A program made the position numbers and the translations under genes. Positions 1-9,068 of a stretch of DNA of 64,000 nucleotides are shown here, piece by piece (positions within the stretch are counted from its first letter, which is position 1; each line of letters starts with the position of its first letter). Origin of the DNA: Bacteroides sp. GTDB taxonomy: Bacteria; Bacteroidota; Bacteroidia; Bacteroidales; Bacteroidaceae. The notes under the pieces were generated by a model. It was not told where the DNA came from. It worked only from the letters and a program-made list of their open reading frames with translations, and searched no databases. The DNA lies in NCBI GenBank assembly GCA_019414725.1, contig DXLM01000007.1, forward strand, positions 6,269-70,268. The letters are read 5' to 3'.

Positions 1-1020
1 ACCGCCAAAGGTAACTTCATCTTTGACAGCGAAGCGGAAGCCGTACAAGCTGCCATCCTGTTACACGACATCGGACACGGTCCCTTCTCCCATGTGCTGG
101 AAAACACATTGGCAGGAGGCGTTTCACATGAAGAAATCTCCTTGATGCTGATGGAACGAATGAACAAGGACATGAAAGGTCAACTCAATCTTGCCATACA
201 GATATTCAAAGATGAATATCCCAAGAAATTCCTGCACCAACTGGTCAGCGGTCAATTGGATATGGATCGTTTGGACTATCTGCGGCGTGACAGTTTCTAT
301 ACCGGTGTATCCGAAGGCAATATCGGGTCCGCCCGCATCATCAAAATGCTTGATGTAAAAGACGATCACCTGGTAGTAGAATCCAAAGGCATTTACTCCA
401 TCGAAAACTTCCTGATGTCCCGCCGCCTGATGTACTGGCAGGTATATCTGCACAAGACCTCCGTTGCCAGTGAAAAAATGCTGGTCAACACTCTGACACG
501 AGCAAAGGAATTAGCCTTACGTGGCGTAGAGCTGTTCGCCTCACCCGCTTTAAGATTCTTTTTATACCATCCTATTGATAAAAAAGAATTTTATAACAGC
601 CCGGATTGTCTTGAAAATTTTATTCAATTAGATGATAATGACATATGGACTGCACTGAAAGTTTGGAGCAATCACAGCGATGTGGTATTGTCCACTCTGA
701 GTCGTGGAATGATTAACAGGAAACTATTCAAAGTAGAGGTAACCTCCTCTTCCATCACAAAAGCACGAAAAGAAGAAATTCTTTCAAGAATAAGTAAACA
801 ACTGAATATCAATAAGAAAGAAGCAAAATACTTCCTATCCATATCCAGTATAGAAAACAATATGTATAAAAAGGAGGATGACAGTATTGAAATCATCTAT
901 AAAGATGGAAGCACCCGCGATATAGCCAAGGCTTCGGATATGCTCAACATCTCTCTTCTCTCCCGAAAAGTCAAAAAATATTATATATGTTACCTGCGTT
1001 CCGAAAACGACGGACATTAA
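1..1020 (+). CDS. HD-domain phosphohydrolase (dGTPase-like), 5' end missing
   Basis: The reading frame is open from base 1, so the gene starts before the window; 339 codons and a TAA stop are present. The HD metal-binding motif LLHDIGHGPFSH is encoded at about 58-93, just ahead of a GTG that could be mistaken for the start. A second family signature, DMDRLDYLRRDSFYTGV, follows at about 256-306. Together these match the COG1078/SAMHD1-like HD phosphohydrolases, several of which hydrolyse dNTPs. The exact substrate cannot be read from the sequence. It is probably cytosolic; no signal peptide can be judged because the N-terminus is absent. It lies 132 bp upstream of lpxD on the same strand, an arrangement I believe is common in Bacteroides. 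Confidence 0.85.
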   Translation, partial: TAKGNFIFDSEAEAVQAAILLHDIGHGPFSHVLENTLAGGVSHEEISLMLMERMNKDMKGQLNLAIQIFKDEYPKKFLHQLVSGQLDMDRLDYLRRDSFYTGVSEGNIGSARIIKMLDVKDDHLVVESKGIYSIENFLMSRRLMYWQVYLHKTSVASEKMLVNTLTRAKELALRGVELFASPALRFFLYHPIDKKEFYNSPDCLENFIQLDDNDIWTALKVWSNHSDVVLSTLSRGMINRKLFKVEVTSSSITKARKEEILSRISKQLNINKKEAKYFLSISSIENNMYKKEDDSIEIIYKDGSTRDIAKASDMLNISLLSRKVKKYYICYLRSENDGH

Positions 1021-1152
1021 ATAATTAGCGAATTGTACGGATATATAAAAAAAAAATGCGTAATTTGCATAATTAATGATGTGTTTACACTAACATGTAA
1101 CACGCAAGTAACAAAACTGAAACATTTAGAACATAAAGAATTAGACAGTATT

Positions 1153-2193
1153 ATGGAGTTCTCAGCTAAACAAATTGCGGAATACATCCAGGGAATTATT
1201 GTTGGCGATGAAAACGCAACTGTGCATACTTTTGCTAAAATAGAGGAAGGCGTGCCGGGAGCGATTTCTTTTCTTTCAAATCCTAAGTATACTCATTACA
1301 TTTACGATACTCAGTCTACCATTGTGTTGGTAAACAAAGATTTCGTTCCCGAGCAAGAAGTAAAAGCTACCTTAATCAAGGTAGACAACGCCTACGAAAG
1401 TCTGGCTAAACTACTGACCCTCTATGAAATGAGCAAACCTAAAAAGACTGGTATAGATCCGCTGGCATACGTTGCCCCCACTGCGAAGTTGGGGAAGGAT
1501 GTATATATCGCTCCGTTTGCCTGCGTAGGCGATGGTGCTGAGATTGGTGACAACACTTCCCTCCACCCGCACGCTACTGTAGGAAGCCATGCCAAAGTAG
1601 GTAATAATTGTACACTTTATCCACATGCCACCATCTATCACGACTGCTTAGTAGGAAACCACTGTACCCTGCATGCAGGCTGCGTAATCGGTGCTGATGG
1701 ATTCGGATTCGCACCTTCTCCCGAAGGGTACGAAAAAATTCCACAAATAGGTATTGCCATCATAGAAGATAATGTGGAGATTGGTGCTAATACCTGCGTA
1801 GATCGTGCCACCATGGGCGCCACCATTGTACATAAAGGAGTGAAACTGGATAACCTGATCCAGATAGCACACAATGTGGAAGTAGGAAGCCACACTGTCA
1901 TGGCATCACAGGTGGGTATTGCCGGTTCCACCAAAGTAGGTGAATGGTGCATGTTTGGCGGACAGGTAGGACTAGCCGGACATATTAAGATAGGTGACAA
2001 GGTAGGTATCGGCGCACAAGCAGGCGTTCCCGGTAACGTGAAATCCAACGAGCAAATTCTAGGCACTCCGGCCATCGATGCCAAGAATTTCATGAAATCA
2101 TCGGCCGTATACAAAAAACTGCCCGAAATTTACACCACACTGAACGCCATGCAGAAAGAAATAGAAGAATTAAAAAAACAACTAAATAAATAA
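1153..2193 (+). CDS. lpxD: UDP-3-O-acylglucosamine N-acyltransferase LpxD
   Basis: 346 residues. LpxD adds the second, N-linked 3-hydroxyacyl chain in lipid A synthesis, in the cytosol. An N-terminal uridine-binding region ([12 protein letters not shown]...) is followed by a left-handed beta-helix of hexapeptide repeats ([29 protein letters not shown]) and a C-terminal helix with [23 protein letters not shown]. The catalytic histidine of the family fits His240 in IAHNVEVG. The ATG at 1153 is chosen because an in-frame TTG at 1033 would add 40 residues without family character. It is five bases upstream of lpxC-fabZ, so the two are surely cotranscribed. Confidence 0.97.
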   Translation: MEFSAKQIAEYIQGIIVGDENATVHTFAKIEEGVPGAISFLSNPKYTHYIYDTQSTIVLVNKDFVPEQEVKATLIKVDNAYESLAKLLTLYEMSKPKKTGIDPLAYVAPTAKLGKDVYIAPFACVGDGAEIGDNTSLHPHATVGSHAKVGNNCTLYPHATIYHDCLVGNHCTLHAGCVIGADGFGFAPSPEGYEKIPQIGIAIIEDNVEIGANTCVDRATMGATIVHKGVKLDNLIQIAHNVEVGSHTVMASQVGIAGSTKVGEWCMFGGQVGLAGHIKIGDKVGIGAQAGVPGNVKSNEQILGTPAIDAKNFMKSSAVYKKLPEIYTTLNAMQKEIEELKKQLNK

Positions 2194-2198
2194 ACCCC

Positions 2199-3584
2199 AT
2201 GTTGAAACAGAAGACATTAAAAGGCAGTTTTTCTTTAAATGGAAAAGGCCTTCACACCGGAGTAAACTTGACGGTGACATTCAATCCTGCACCGGACAAC
2301 CACGGGTATAAAATCCAACGAATTGATCTTGAAGGACAACCAATAATTGATGCCGTAGCAGAAAACGTAGGTGATACTACCCGCGGCACTGTGCTGATGA
2401 AAAACGGAATAAAAGTAAGTACAGTAGAACATGCTTTGGCAGCTCTTTATGCAGCTGGTATAGACAACTGCCTGATTCAGGTAAGCGGTCCCGAATTCCC
2501 TATTCTGGACGGCAGTGCCAAAGCGTATGTAGAAAATATACAGCGTGTAGGAATCGAAGAACAGAATGCTGTCAAGGATTACTATATCATAAAATCAAAA
2601 ATCGAATTCAGGGACGAGGAAACCGGATCTTCCATCATTGTTCTTCCGGACGAAAATTTCAGTGTGAATGCACTGATCTCTTATCAGTCTAAAATACTGT
2701 CCAATCAGTTCGCCACACTGGAAGACATGGCTAAATTCCCCACCGAGGTAGCTTCCGCGCGTACCTTTGTATTCGTCCGCGAAATAGAACCATTGCTGGG
2801 CGCCGGACTGATTAAGGGAGGCGATCTGGACAACGCCATCGTAATCTACGAAAAAGAGATGAGCCAGGAAAACTACGACAAGCTGGCAGACGTCATGGGG
2901 GTTCCCCACATGGACGCCACCAAACTGGGCTACATCAACCATGTTCCCTTGGTATGGGACAACGAACCGGCCCGCCACAAACTGCTGGATATCATCGGCG
3001 ACCTGGCACTGATAGGCAAACCCATCAAGGGACGTATCATCGCCACCCGTCCGGGGCACACCATCAACAACAAGTTTGCCCGCCAGATACGCAAAGAAAT
3101 CAAACTTCACGAAATACAGGCTCCGTCCTATAACTGCAACGAAGCTCCCATCATGGATGTCAACCGCATCCGCGAACTGCTTCCGCACCGTTATCCTTTC
3201 CAGCTAGTGGACAAAGTCGTTGCCATTGGCGCCAACCACATTGTCGGTGTGAAAAACGTAACCGCCAACGAACCCTTCTTCCAGGGACACTTTCCACAGG
3301 AACCTGTCATGCCGGGTGTGCTTCAAGTAGAAGCCATGGCACAATGCGGTGGTCTGCTTGTTCTTAATTCAGTGGACGAACCCGAAAGATACTCCACCTA
3401 CTTCATGAAAATAGACGGTGTGAAATTCCGCCAGAAAGTAGTGCCGGGAGACACTTTATTGTTCCGTGTTGAATTGTTGGCTCCTATCCGCCGGGGCATC
3501 TCCACAATGAAAGGATATGTGTTTGTAGGCGAGAAAGTAGTCTGCGAAGCCGAGTTTATGGCACAAATAGTAAAAAATAAATAA
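2199..3584 (+). CDS. lpxC-fabZ: Bifunctional UDP-3-O-acyl-GlcNAc deacetylase / 3-hydroxyacyl-ACP dehydratase
   Basis: 461 residues, a fusion of LpxC (about 1-300) and FabZ (about 315-461), as is usual in Bacteroidetes. LpxC is the committed, zinc-dependent step of lipid A synthesis; zinc ligands fit His78 (STVEHALAAL), His260 and Asp264 (ARHKLLDIIGD). FabZ dehydrates 3-hydroxyacyl-ACP in fatty acid elongation; its motif LPHRYPF begins near His330, and GHFPQEPVMPGVLQVEA carries the active-site region with His364 and Glu378. The fusion couples lipid A and fatty acid synthesis, which compete for the same hydroxyacyl-ACP. It sits between lpxD (5 bp) and lpxA (16 bp). Confidence 0.98.
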   Translation: MLKQKTLKGSFSLNGKGLHTGVNLTVTFNPAPDNHGYKIQRIDLEGQPIIDAVAENVGDTTRGTVLMKNGIKVSTVEHALAALYAAGIDNCLIQVSGPEFPILDGSAKAYVENIQRVGIEEQNAVKDYYIIKSKIEFRDEETGSSIIVLPDENFSVNALISYQSKILSNQFATLEDMAKFPTEVASARTFVFVREIEPLLGAGLIKGGDLDNAIVIYEKEMSQENYDKLADVMGVPHMDATKLGYINHVPLVWDNEPARHKLLDIIGDLALIGKPIKGRIIATRPGHTINNKFARQIRKEIKLHEIQAPSYNCNEAPIMDVNRIRELLPHRYPFQLVDKVVAIGANHIVGVKNVTANEPFFQGHFPQEPVMPGVLQVEAMAQCGGLLVLNSVDEPERYSTYFMKIDGVKFRQKVVPGDTLLFRVELLAPIRRGISTMKGYVFVGEKVVCEAEFMAQIVKNK

Positions 3585-3600
3585 CCACTAAAAAAACAAC

Positions 3601-4368
3601 ATGATTAGTCCATTAGCATATATACATCCCGAAGCAAAAATTGGTGAGAATGTAGAAATCGGTCCTTTTGTGTTTATCGACAAGAATGTAGTTATCGGTG
3701 ATAACAACACAATCATGCCTAACGCCAATATACTGTATGGCTCACGCATAGGGAACGGCAACACCATTTTTCCGGGAGCTGTTATAGGCGCTATTCCCCA
3801 GGATTTGAAATTCCGCGGTGAAGAAACGACTGCCGAAATAGGTGATAACAACACCATTCGCGAGAATGTAACCATCAATCGTGGTACAGCGGCTAAAGGC
3901 AAAACCATAGTGGGCAGTAACAACCTGTTGATGGAAGGAGTACACGTAGCACATGATGCCATCATAGGCAGCGGTTGCATCATAGGCAATGCCACCAAGA
4001 TGGCAGGTGAAATTATCATTGATGATAACGCCATTATCAGCGGCGCCGTATTGATGCACCAATTCTGCCGGGTAGGCGGTTATGTAATGGTACAGGGCGG
4101 TTCACGTTTCAGCAAGGACATTCCTCCTTATATTATAGCAGGGCGCGAACCCATTGCCTACGCAGGAATCAATATCGTAGGACTCCGCCGCCGCGGATTC
4201 TCTAATGAACTAATAGAGAATATACACAACACCTATCGCATTATTTATCAAAATGGCATGAACGTTACCGATGCCTTGGAACAAGTACGCAAAGAAATAC
4301 CTATGAGCAAAGAAATAGAATATATTATTTCTTTCATAGAAAATTCTCAAAGAGGTATCATCAGATAA
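3601..4368 (+). CDS. lpxA: UDP-N-acetylglucosamine O-acyltransferase LpxA
   Basis: 255 residues, the usual LpxA length. It transfers a 3-hydroxyacyl chain from ACP to UDP-GlcNAc, the first step of lipid A synthesis. Hexapeptide repeats run from ISPLAYIHPEAKIGENVEIG through about residue 185. The catalytic histidine fits His118 in GVHVAHDAIIG, and the C-terminal helical domain (GLRRRGFSNELIENIHNTYRIIY) is complete. Last gene of the lpxD/lpxC-fabZ/lpxA cluster; the following gene begins 62 bp later after a short inverted repeat. Confidence 0.98.
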   Translation: MISPLAYIHPEAKIGENVEIGPFVFIDKNVVIGDNNTIMPNANILYGSRIGNGNTIFPGAVIGAIPQDLKFRGEETTAEIGDNNTIRENVTINRGTAAKGKTIVGSNNLLMEGVHVAHDAIIGSGCIIGNATKMAGEIIIDDNAIISGAVLMHQFCRVGGYVMVQGGSRFSKDIPPYIIAGREPIAYAGINIVGLRRRGFSNELIENIHNTYRIIYQNGMNVTDALEQVRKEIPMSKEIEYIISFIENSQRGIIR

Positions 4369-4378
4369 CAAAGTTTTT

Positions 4379-4409
4379 TATAACTTTACTGCACGAAAAA
4401 AAAGTTATA
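4379..4409 (+). repeat. 9-bp inverted repeat between lpxA and the next gene
   Basis: TATAACTTT (4379-4387) is matched by AAAGTTATA (4401-4409) across a 13-base loop. It is AT-only, so a weak hairpin, and has no T-run typical of a strong terminator. It could be an mRNA 3'-end structure for the lpx transcript or a protein binding site; the sequence does not decide. Confidence 0.4.
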
Positions 4410-4430
4410 TAGTATATACAGTATAAATAT

Positions 4431-4994
4431 ATGATTTACAGATTTACACTAATCTCTGATGAAGTCGATGATTTTATAAGAGAAATAAAGATAGACTCGG
4501 AAGCAACTTTCTTTGATTTGCACGAAGCAATATTGAAAGCGGCAGGATATAAAGATGACCAGATGACCTCTTTCTTCATTTGTGATGACGACTGGGAGAA
4601 AGACCAGGAAATCACACTGGAAGATATGGGAAGCAGTTCGGAAGAAGACAGCTACATCATGAGAGAAACCCGCTTGAGTGATTTGGTGGAAGACGAAAAG
4701 CAAAAATTGCTGTATGTATTCGACCCGTTGGCAGAACGAGTGTTTTTCATTGAACTGTCGGAAATCATCACCGGCAAAGACCTTGACAAAGCAGTGTGTT
4801 CGCGCAAAGCCGGAGAAGCCCCGAAACAAACCGTCGACTTTGACGAAATGATGGCAAAAAGCAATAGCGGAAATCTGGATATAGACGAGAATTTCTATGG
4901 CGACCAGGACTTCGATATGGAAGACTTTGATCCCGAAGGATTTGATATGGGCGGTGCCTCCTCACCGGACCCTTATGAGCAAGAAAACTATTAA
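4431..4994 (+). CDS. pRiA4b ORF-3-like domain protein (acidic C-terminus)
   Basis: 187 residues. The N-terminus (MIYRFTLISDEVDDFIREIKIDSEATFFDLHEAILKAAGYKDDQMTSFFICDDDWEKDQEITLEDM) matches the plasmid pRiA4b ORF-3 family fold, whose role is unknown in most genomes. The C-terminal third is strongly acidic (DMEDFDPEGFDMGG) and probably disordered. No signal peptide or membrane segment, so cytosolic. It lies between lpxA and miaA and ends just before a strong terminator at 5003-5036. No function should be inferred from the plasmid origin of the family name. Confidence 0.85.
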   Translation: MIYRFTLISDEVDDFIREIKIDSEATFFDLHEAILKAAGYKDDQMTSFFICDDDWEKDQEITLEDMGSSSEEDSYIMRETRLSDLVEDEKQKLLYVFDPLAERVFFIELSEIITGKDLDKAVCSRKAGEAPKQTVDFDEMMAKSNSGNLDIDENFYGDQDFDMEDFDPEGFDMGGASSPDPYEQENY

Positions 4995-5002
4995 TCTTAA
5001 CG

Positions 5003-5036
5003 GGGGCGGACGTTACACGTCCGCCCCTCTCTTTTT
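5003..5036 (+). terminator. Strong intrinsic terminator
   Basis: A perfect 10-bp GC-rich stem, GGGGCGGACG (5003-5012) with CGTCCGCCCC (5018-5027), closes a five-base loop and is followed by TCTCTTTTT. It ends the transcript from the preceding gene and separates it from miaA, which begins only 10 bp later. Confidence 0.92.
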
Positions 5037-5045
5037 ATAAACACC

Positions 5046-5948
5046 ATGCCTGACACCCTTATCGTCCTTATCGGCCCTACCGGTGTAGGAAAGACCGAAC
5101 TAAGCCTTTCCATTGCCGAACACTTCCGGACTTCCATTGTTTCGGCAGACTCACGCCAATTGTATGCAGACCTGAAGATAGGAACTGCCGCCCCTACCCC
5201 CGAGCAACTGGCGCGTGTTCCTCATTATTTTGTCGGAACATTACAGCTAACAGATTATTACAGCGCCGCACAATACGAAGCAGACGTACTGGCACAACTG
5301 GAAATCCTATACCAAAACCATGACACTGTAATACTGACCGGAGGTTCCATGATGTATATAGATGCCATTTGCAAAGGCATAGATGATATCCCCACTGTAG
5401 ACAATGAAACACGCCAGCTGATGCTACGACGTTACGAACAGGAAGGGCTGGACACTCTGTGCGCCGAACTAAGGCTGCTGGACCCCGAGTATTACAAAAT
5501 AGTGGATTTGAAAAATCCCAAACGGGTAATACATGCATTGGAAATATGCTACATGACCGGAAAAACTTATACTTCTTTCCGTACCCGTACTCACAAGGAA
5601 CGCCCTTTCCGCATCATCAAAATAGGATTAACCCGCGACCGCGAAGAATTGTATGACCGCATCAACCGCCGCGTGGACATCATGATACAGGACGGCTTGC
5701 TGGAAGAAGCCCGGCAGGTATATCCTTTCCGGCATCTGAACTCGCTCAATACCGTAGGATACAAAGAAATGTTCAAGTATCTGGACGGAGAATGGACTTT
5801 GGAATTCGCTATCGGAAAAATCAAGCAAAATTCCCGCATTTACTCTCGTAAACAGATGACCTGGTTCAAACGGGACAAAGACATCGTGTGGTTCCATCCC
5901 GACCAACAAACAGAAATTATGCAATATATTCATTCAGTTAACCACTAA
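5046..5948 (+). CDS. miaA: tRNA dimethylallyltransferase MiaA
   Basis: 300 residues, normal length. MiaA adds a dimethylallyl group to A37 of tRNAs that read UNN codons. The P-loop [11 protein letters not shown] is at about residues 9-19, the substrate-contact stretch [18 protein letters not shown] follows, then [16 protein letters not shown] and, near the C-terminus, [16 protein letters not shown] and [15 protein letters not shown]. Cytosolic. It begins ten bases after a terminator, so its promoter must overlap that hairpin or depend on readthrough. The GH29 gene starts eight bases after its stop. Confidence 0.97.
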   Translation: MPDTLIVLIGPTGVGKTELSLSIAEHFRTSIVSADSRQLYADLKIGTAAPTPEQLARVPHYFVGTLQLTDYYSAAQYEADVLAQLEILYQNHDTVILTGGSMMYIDAICKGIDDIPTVDNETRQLMLRRYEQEGLDTLCAELRLLDPEYYKIVDLKNPKRVIHALEICYMTGKTYTSFRTRTHKERPFRIIKIGLTRDREELYDRINRRVDIMIQDGLLEEARQVYPFRHLNSLNTVGYKEMFKYLDGEWTLEFAIGKIKQNSRIYSRKQMTWFKRDKDIVWFHPDQQTEIMQYIHSVNH

Positions 5949-5956
5949 TTACAATC

Positions 5957-7996
5957 ATGAAAAAATTACTAACCTTCATCATGGCTTGTGTCATAAGCCT
6001 GGGTGCAACAGCCCAAATCTCGGAAAAAGCATTTGAGAAATGGCATCAGAACAAGTATTCCATGTTCATCCACTTCGGTCTTTATTCCGAACTGGGAGGC
6101 GTATGGGAAGGCAACCCCGTCACCCGAGGATACAGTGAACAAATCCAATCGTTTGCGGGAATCTTCAGTGACTGGTATGGAGATACCGCCCTGCGCTTCA
6201 ATCCCACCCTGTTTGATGCAGACGCTATCGTGTCACTGGCCAAAGAAGCCGGTATGCGCTCCATCATCATTACCACCAAGCATCACGACGGTTTCTGTAT
6301 GTTCCGTACAGCCACCACCGACTATAATTCATACGATGCCACCCCCGGCAAGCGCGACTTCATAAAAGAGATGGCGGAAGCTTGCAAACGTGGCGGAATC
6401 AACTTCGGCATCTATTTCTCACTGATAGACTGGCATTTTCCACAAGCCTATCCTATCTCCAGCCATAACTGTGATTTCATCACCCCACAGCATCATGAAT
6501 TCACCAAAGCCCAAGTTACCGAACTGTTGACCAACTACGGTCCCATCTCCGAACTATGGTTTGACATGGGTTCCAACACTCCTGAACAAAGCAAGGAACT
6601 GTATCAACTGGTGCACAGATTGCAACCAGACTGTATGGTAAGCGGCCGGTTGGGCAACGATCAGTATGACTTCAGTGTCATGGCAGACAACACATACCCC
6701 GAAGGCTCCTTGCAGACCGCATGGCAAACAGCTGCTTCCATGTTCGATGAAACCTGGAGCTACCGTTCCTGGCAGAAAAGGGGGGACGTTCACACCAAAG
6801 CGATGGAAAAACTACGCAGCCTGATCAATGTAGTTTCCCATGGCGGAAACTTCCTGCTGAACATCGGTCCCAAAGGTGACGGTTCCGTAGTACCCTTTGA
6901 AAGAGAGGTGCTGAAAGAAATCGGTATCTGGTTGAAGAAAAACGGTGAAGCCATTTATGGCACAGAAGCCTCTCCTTTCCGTGAGCAATTCGAATGGGGA
7001 ACCATTACCCGCAAAGGCAATAACCTCTACCTCATCTTATCAGGCAACCGCCCTGCCGATGGTAAAATCACTTTGAACGTGCCGGGATGCAAACTGCAAA
7101 AAGCAGACATTAAAGCTATTCAGAAAGGACAGGAGATGATCTTCACACTGCCCGCCGACGCATACGGAAAAGACATCCAAGTGATTTGCGCCACGTTCGA
7201 CCAACCGGTGAAACCGCAACCTATGGCTGCACAGCGCACTCCCAATTATAGTTATTCCTGTTTCGATTATTACAGCAACTACCGCAGTACGGTGAGCTAT
7301 CAATGGAACATCAACAAATCCAACCTCAACGCATTGGAATTTACCTATACTCCGCAGGAGAACGGTAAGGAATTACTGGTTGAAGTAGATGGAATACCTT
7401 ACACAGTAACCCTTGACGCAGGCAAGGCACAGGCATTAAACCTGCCTTCCAAGACCGTATGGGGTCAGCGTTACTTCTGCGGACCGGGCAGCGGATTGTT
7501 CGATGCTCCTGCCACCATCCATACTGATCCGGACAAAGCACCGGTAAGAAAAGGACAATGGAAAGAAGTGAATGAGGAAAAAGCCATGTTCCCCAGCAAT
7601 ATTCTGGAAAGTTACTTCCTGATGCAGCAGGTAGAATCGCCCAAAGCACAAGATATTCTAGTAGATGTAGGTGCCGGAAACGGTATCGAAATCTATCTGA
7701 ACGGCAAGTCGGTAATGAAACACCTCAACCCTTACCGCTGCAAGTTCCGCGAGGAAAAGGTGCTGCTACCGCTTCAAAAAGGCAGTAACCAAATTGTGGT
7801 AAGAATATACAACCGCTTTGAAAAAGAAACAGGCTATCTGCTGCGCCCATCAGCGGAACAGGTTATCTACAAGCAGAAATTCACTTTGCCGCAAGTGGCA
7901 AAAGGAAAAGTTCATACTGTTGTTGTAAAACAGAATAATCTGCCATCCATCCATAAGGACACAGAATTATCCAATCTGAAGGTAGAGGCAAAATAA
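5957..7996 (+). CDS. GH29 alpha-L-fucosidase, exported
   Basis: 679 residues with a type I signal peptide (MKKLLTFIMACVISLGATAQ). The GH29 barrel shows YSMFIHFGLYSELGGVW, IITTKHHDGFCMF and SELWFDMG; the nucleophile aspartate of the family fits Asp203 in the last motif. After about residue 340 come a C-terminal beta-sandwich and an extra domain with VDVGAGNGIEIYLNGKSVMKHLNPY, which resembles a carbohydrate-binding or galactose-binding-like fold. It removes fucose from glycans in the periplasm or at the surface. It is eight bases behind miaA and lacks the promoter motif of the PUL further along, so it is probably not part of that regulon. Confidence 0.92.
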   Translation: MKKLLTFIMACVISLGATAQISEKAFEKWHQNKYSMFIHFGLYSELGGVWEGNPVTRGYSEQIQSFAGIFSDWYGDTALRFNPTLFDADAIVSLAKEAGMRSIIITTKHHDGFCMFRTATTDYNSYDATPGKRDFIKEMAEACKRGGINFGIYFSLIDWHFPQAYPISSHNCDFITPQHHEFTKAQVTELLTNYGPISELWFDMGSNTPEQSKELYQLVHRLQPDCMVSGRLGNDQYDFSVMADNTYPEGSLQTAWQTAASMFDETWSYRSWQKRGDVHTKAMEKLRSLINVVSHGGNFLLNIGPKGDGSVVPFEREVLKEIGIWLKKNGEAIYGTEASPFREQFEWGTITRKGNNLYLILSGNRPADGKITLNVPGCKLQKADIKAIQKGQEMIFTLPADAYGKDIQVICATFDQPVKPQPMAAQRTPNYSYSCFDYYSNYRSTVSYQWNINKSNLNALEFTYTPQENGKELLVEVDGIPYTVTLDAGKAQALNLPSKTVWGQRYFCGPGSGLFDAPATIHTDPDKAPVRKGQWKEVNEEKAMFPSNILESYFLMQQVESPKAQDILVDVGAGNGIEIYLNGKSVMKHLNPYRCKFREEKVLLPLQKGSNQIVVRIYNRFEKETGYLLRPSAEQVIYKQKFTLPQVAKGKVHTVVVKQNNLPSIHKDTELSNLKVEAK

Positions 7997-8028
7997 AACT
8001 TTTCAATAAATAAAAAATGAAATACCTC

Positions 8029-8070
8029 TCCCCGGATGTTTCTGTCATGAAATGTCCGGGGAAAGTTTTA
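8029..8070 (+). terminator. Terminator after the GH29 gene
   Basis: TCCCCGGA (8029-8036) pairs with TCCGGGGA (8055-8062); the stem extends inward as GTTTC/GAAA after a small mismatch, and AAGTTTTATA follows. It ends the plus-strand transcript. The next gene is convergent and the rest of the gap to 8173 shows nothing. Confidence 0.75.
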
Positions 8071-8173
8071 TATAAAGAAAACATCATTCTAGAATTTACC
8101 AATAGTACTGACAGGCCTCATGCATGAAGATCATAATATTCATAAAGTACCCTTCATACAGTCTGTTCCGATA

Positions 8174-8947
8174 TTATGCTTTCCTCCTGTCTGCCTGATA
8201 ATTCAGAATTACCCCCAGTACTATCAGTACAGAAAGTACAATCCATGCAACATTCAAAAAGATTCCTTTCCATTCCTGCCGGGTAATGAACTGTGAATAC
8301 AAAGGTCGTATAATCGGAGCTTGAGGATGGTGGAGTTTACAGCGGGACCGATCAATGGCTTTCTGATAATCATCTAAATCAAAAATACAACGCTCATAAC
8401 ATACAACGGCTTGTCCTTTCTCATGCCTCACCGGAATAACCCATGCCTTAACTTCCCGCTCCTCATACTTATGACGGGGCAATGAATCGGTAAATGCAGG
8501 AGCTACAGAGAAATGATATTGCTTCTGTTCCTTACGATAGCGGTGTCTGCCCATACTTCGTGTCACCTCACGAGTGACAGTCACACTGCTCCTTCGGGCA
8601 TAATCCACCTCCAGAGTATCGAAAGTAAAATACAGAGCATTATTCTCCAAATTATATAAATCGGTAACAGCATGATAACGCACCACTTCATCTGCCGAAT
8701 GAAAAAGCCAGTTCTGTAAAGGAATATTAAAGGCCATACTTGCAGCTGCCATCAATATAAGAAAAGGAATTTTCCATCTTGAAGCAACGATAAAAGCCCC
8801 TCCGGCGAGAGTGAGTAACGGAGGTAAAGCATACGTCGTAATTTGTAACCAGCCCCCCGGATTAAAACCAAGAGCAACAGTGAACAAAATTCCTGCTAAA
8901 GAAGGAATGAAAAGTAATAACAATAGCTTAACGACCCAGTTTTTCAT
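8174..8947 (-). CDS. Membrane protein of unknown function
   Basis: 257 residues, family not recognised. Hydrophobic stretches at about 7-30, 33-55 and 60-77 suggest three N-terminal membrane helices, followed by a soluble region of about 140 residues rich in basic and aromatic residues (SMGRHRYRKEQKQYHFSV), and one last helix at about 228-248 (GIFLNVAWIVLSVLIVLGVI). The soluble part likely faces the periplasm. It stands alone between a plus-strand terminator and the terminator of the following minus-strand operon, and has its own likely promoter box at 8972-8979. Confidence 0.7.
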   Translation of the reverse strand: MKNWVVKLLLLLFIPSLAGILFTVALGFNPGGWLQITTYALPPLLTLAGGAFIVASRWKIPFLILMAAASMAFNIPLQNWLFHSADEVVRYHAVTDLYNLENNALYFTFDTLEVDYARRSSVTVTREVTRSMGRHRYRKEQKQYHFSVAPAFTDSLPRHKYEEREVKAWVIPVRHEKGQAVVCYERCIFDLDDYQKAIDRSRCKLHHPQAPIIRPLYSQFITRQEWKGIFLNVAWIVLSVLIVLGVILNYQADRRKA

Positions 8948-8971
8948 TATTCAATATTAGTTTTGTCTTGC

Positions 8972-8979
8972 CAAAGATA
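8972..8979 (-). promoter_or_regulatory. Bacteroides-type -7 box (TATCTTTG)
   Basis: Read on the minus strand, TATCTTTG matches the TAnnTTTG -7 element 25 bases before the ATG at 8947. No convincing -33 TTTG is at the right distance, although the upstream DNA is T-rich. Confidence 0.45.
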
Positions 8980-8992
8980 GTAATATAAATCC

Positions 8993-9031
8993 AAAAAAAG
9001 AATCTGTAAATGCTTACAGCACCTTACAGAT
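8993..9031 (-). terminator. Terminator of the BlaI/M56 operon
   Basis: On the minus strand ATCTGTAA and TTACAGAT form an 8-bp stem (9024-9031 and 9002-9009) with a 14-base loop, followed by TCTTTTTTT. It lies 38 bp after the stop of the last operon gene (9069). Confidence 0.85.
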
Positions 9032-9068
9032 CCTTTTCCACTTTATTCTTGCAAGACAAACACGGTCT

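Noticed and set aside
1033..1152. Extended 386-residue LpxD starting at TTG 1033
   Set aside because: The extra 40 residues have no LpxD character, and [12 protein letters not shown] at 1153 matches the normal N-terminus.
1021..1152. TAATTTGC at 1061 considered as an lpxD -7 box
   Set aside because: One base short of TAnnTTTG, and the nearest TTG upstream is 25 bases away; too weak to list.
1638..2114. 158-codon minus-strand frame within lpxD
   Set aside because: Low-complexity Pro/Thr/Ser/Ile composition mirrors the hexapeptide repeats of LpxD; a reading-frame shadow.
2595..3188. 197-codon minus-strand frame within lpxC-fabZ
   Set aside because: Entirely opposite a well-supported gene, with no family features of its own.
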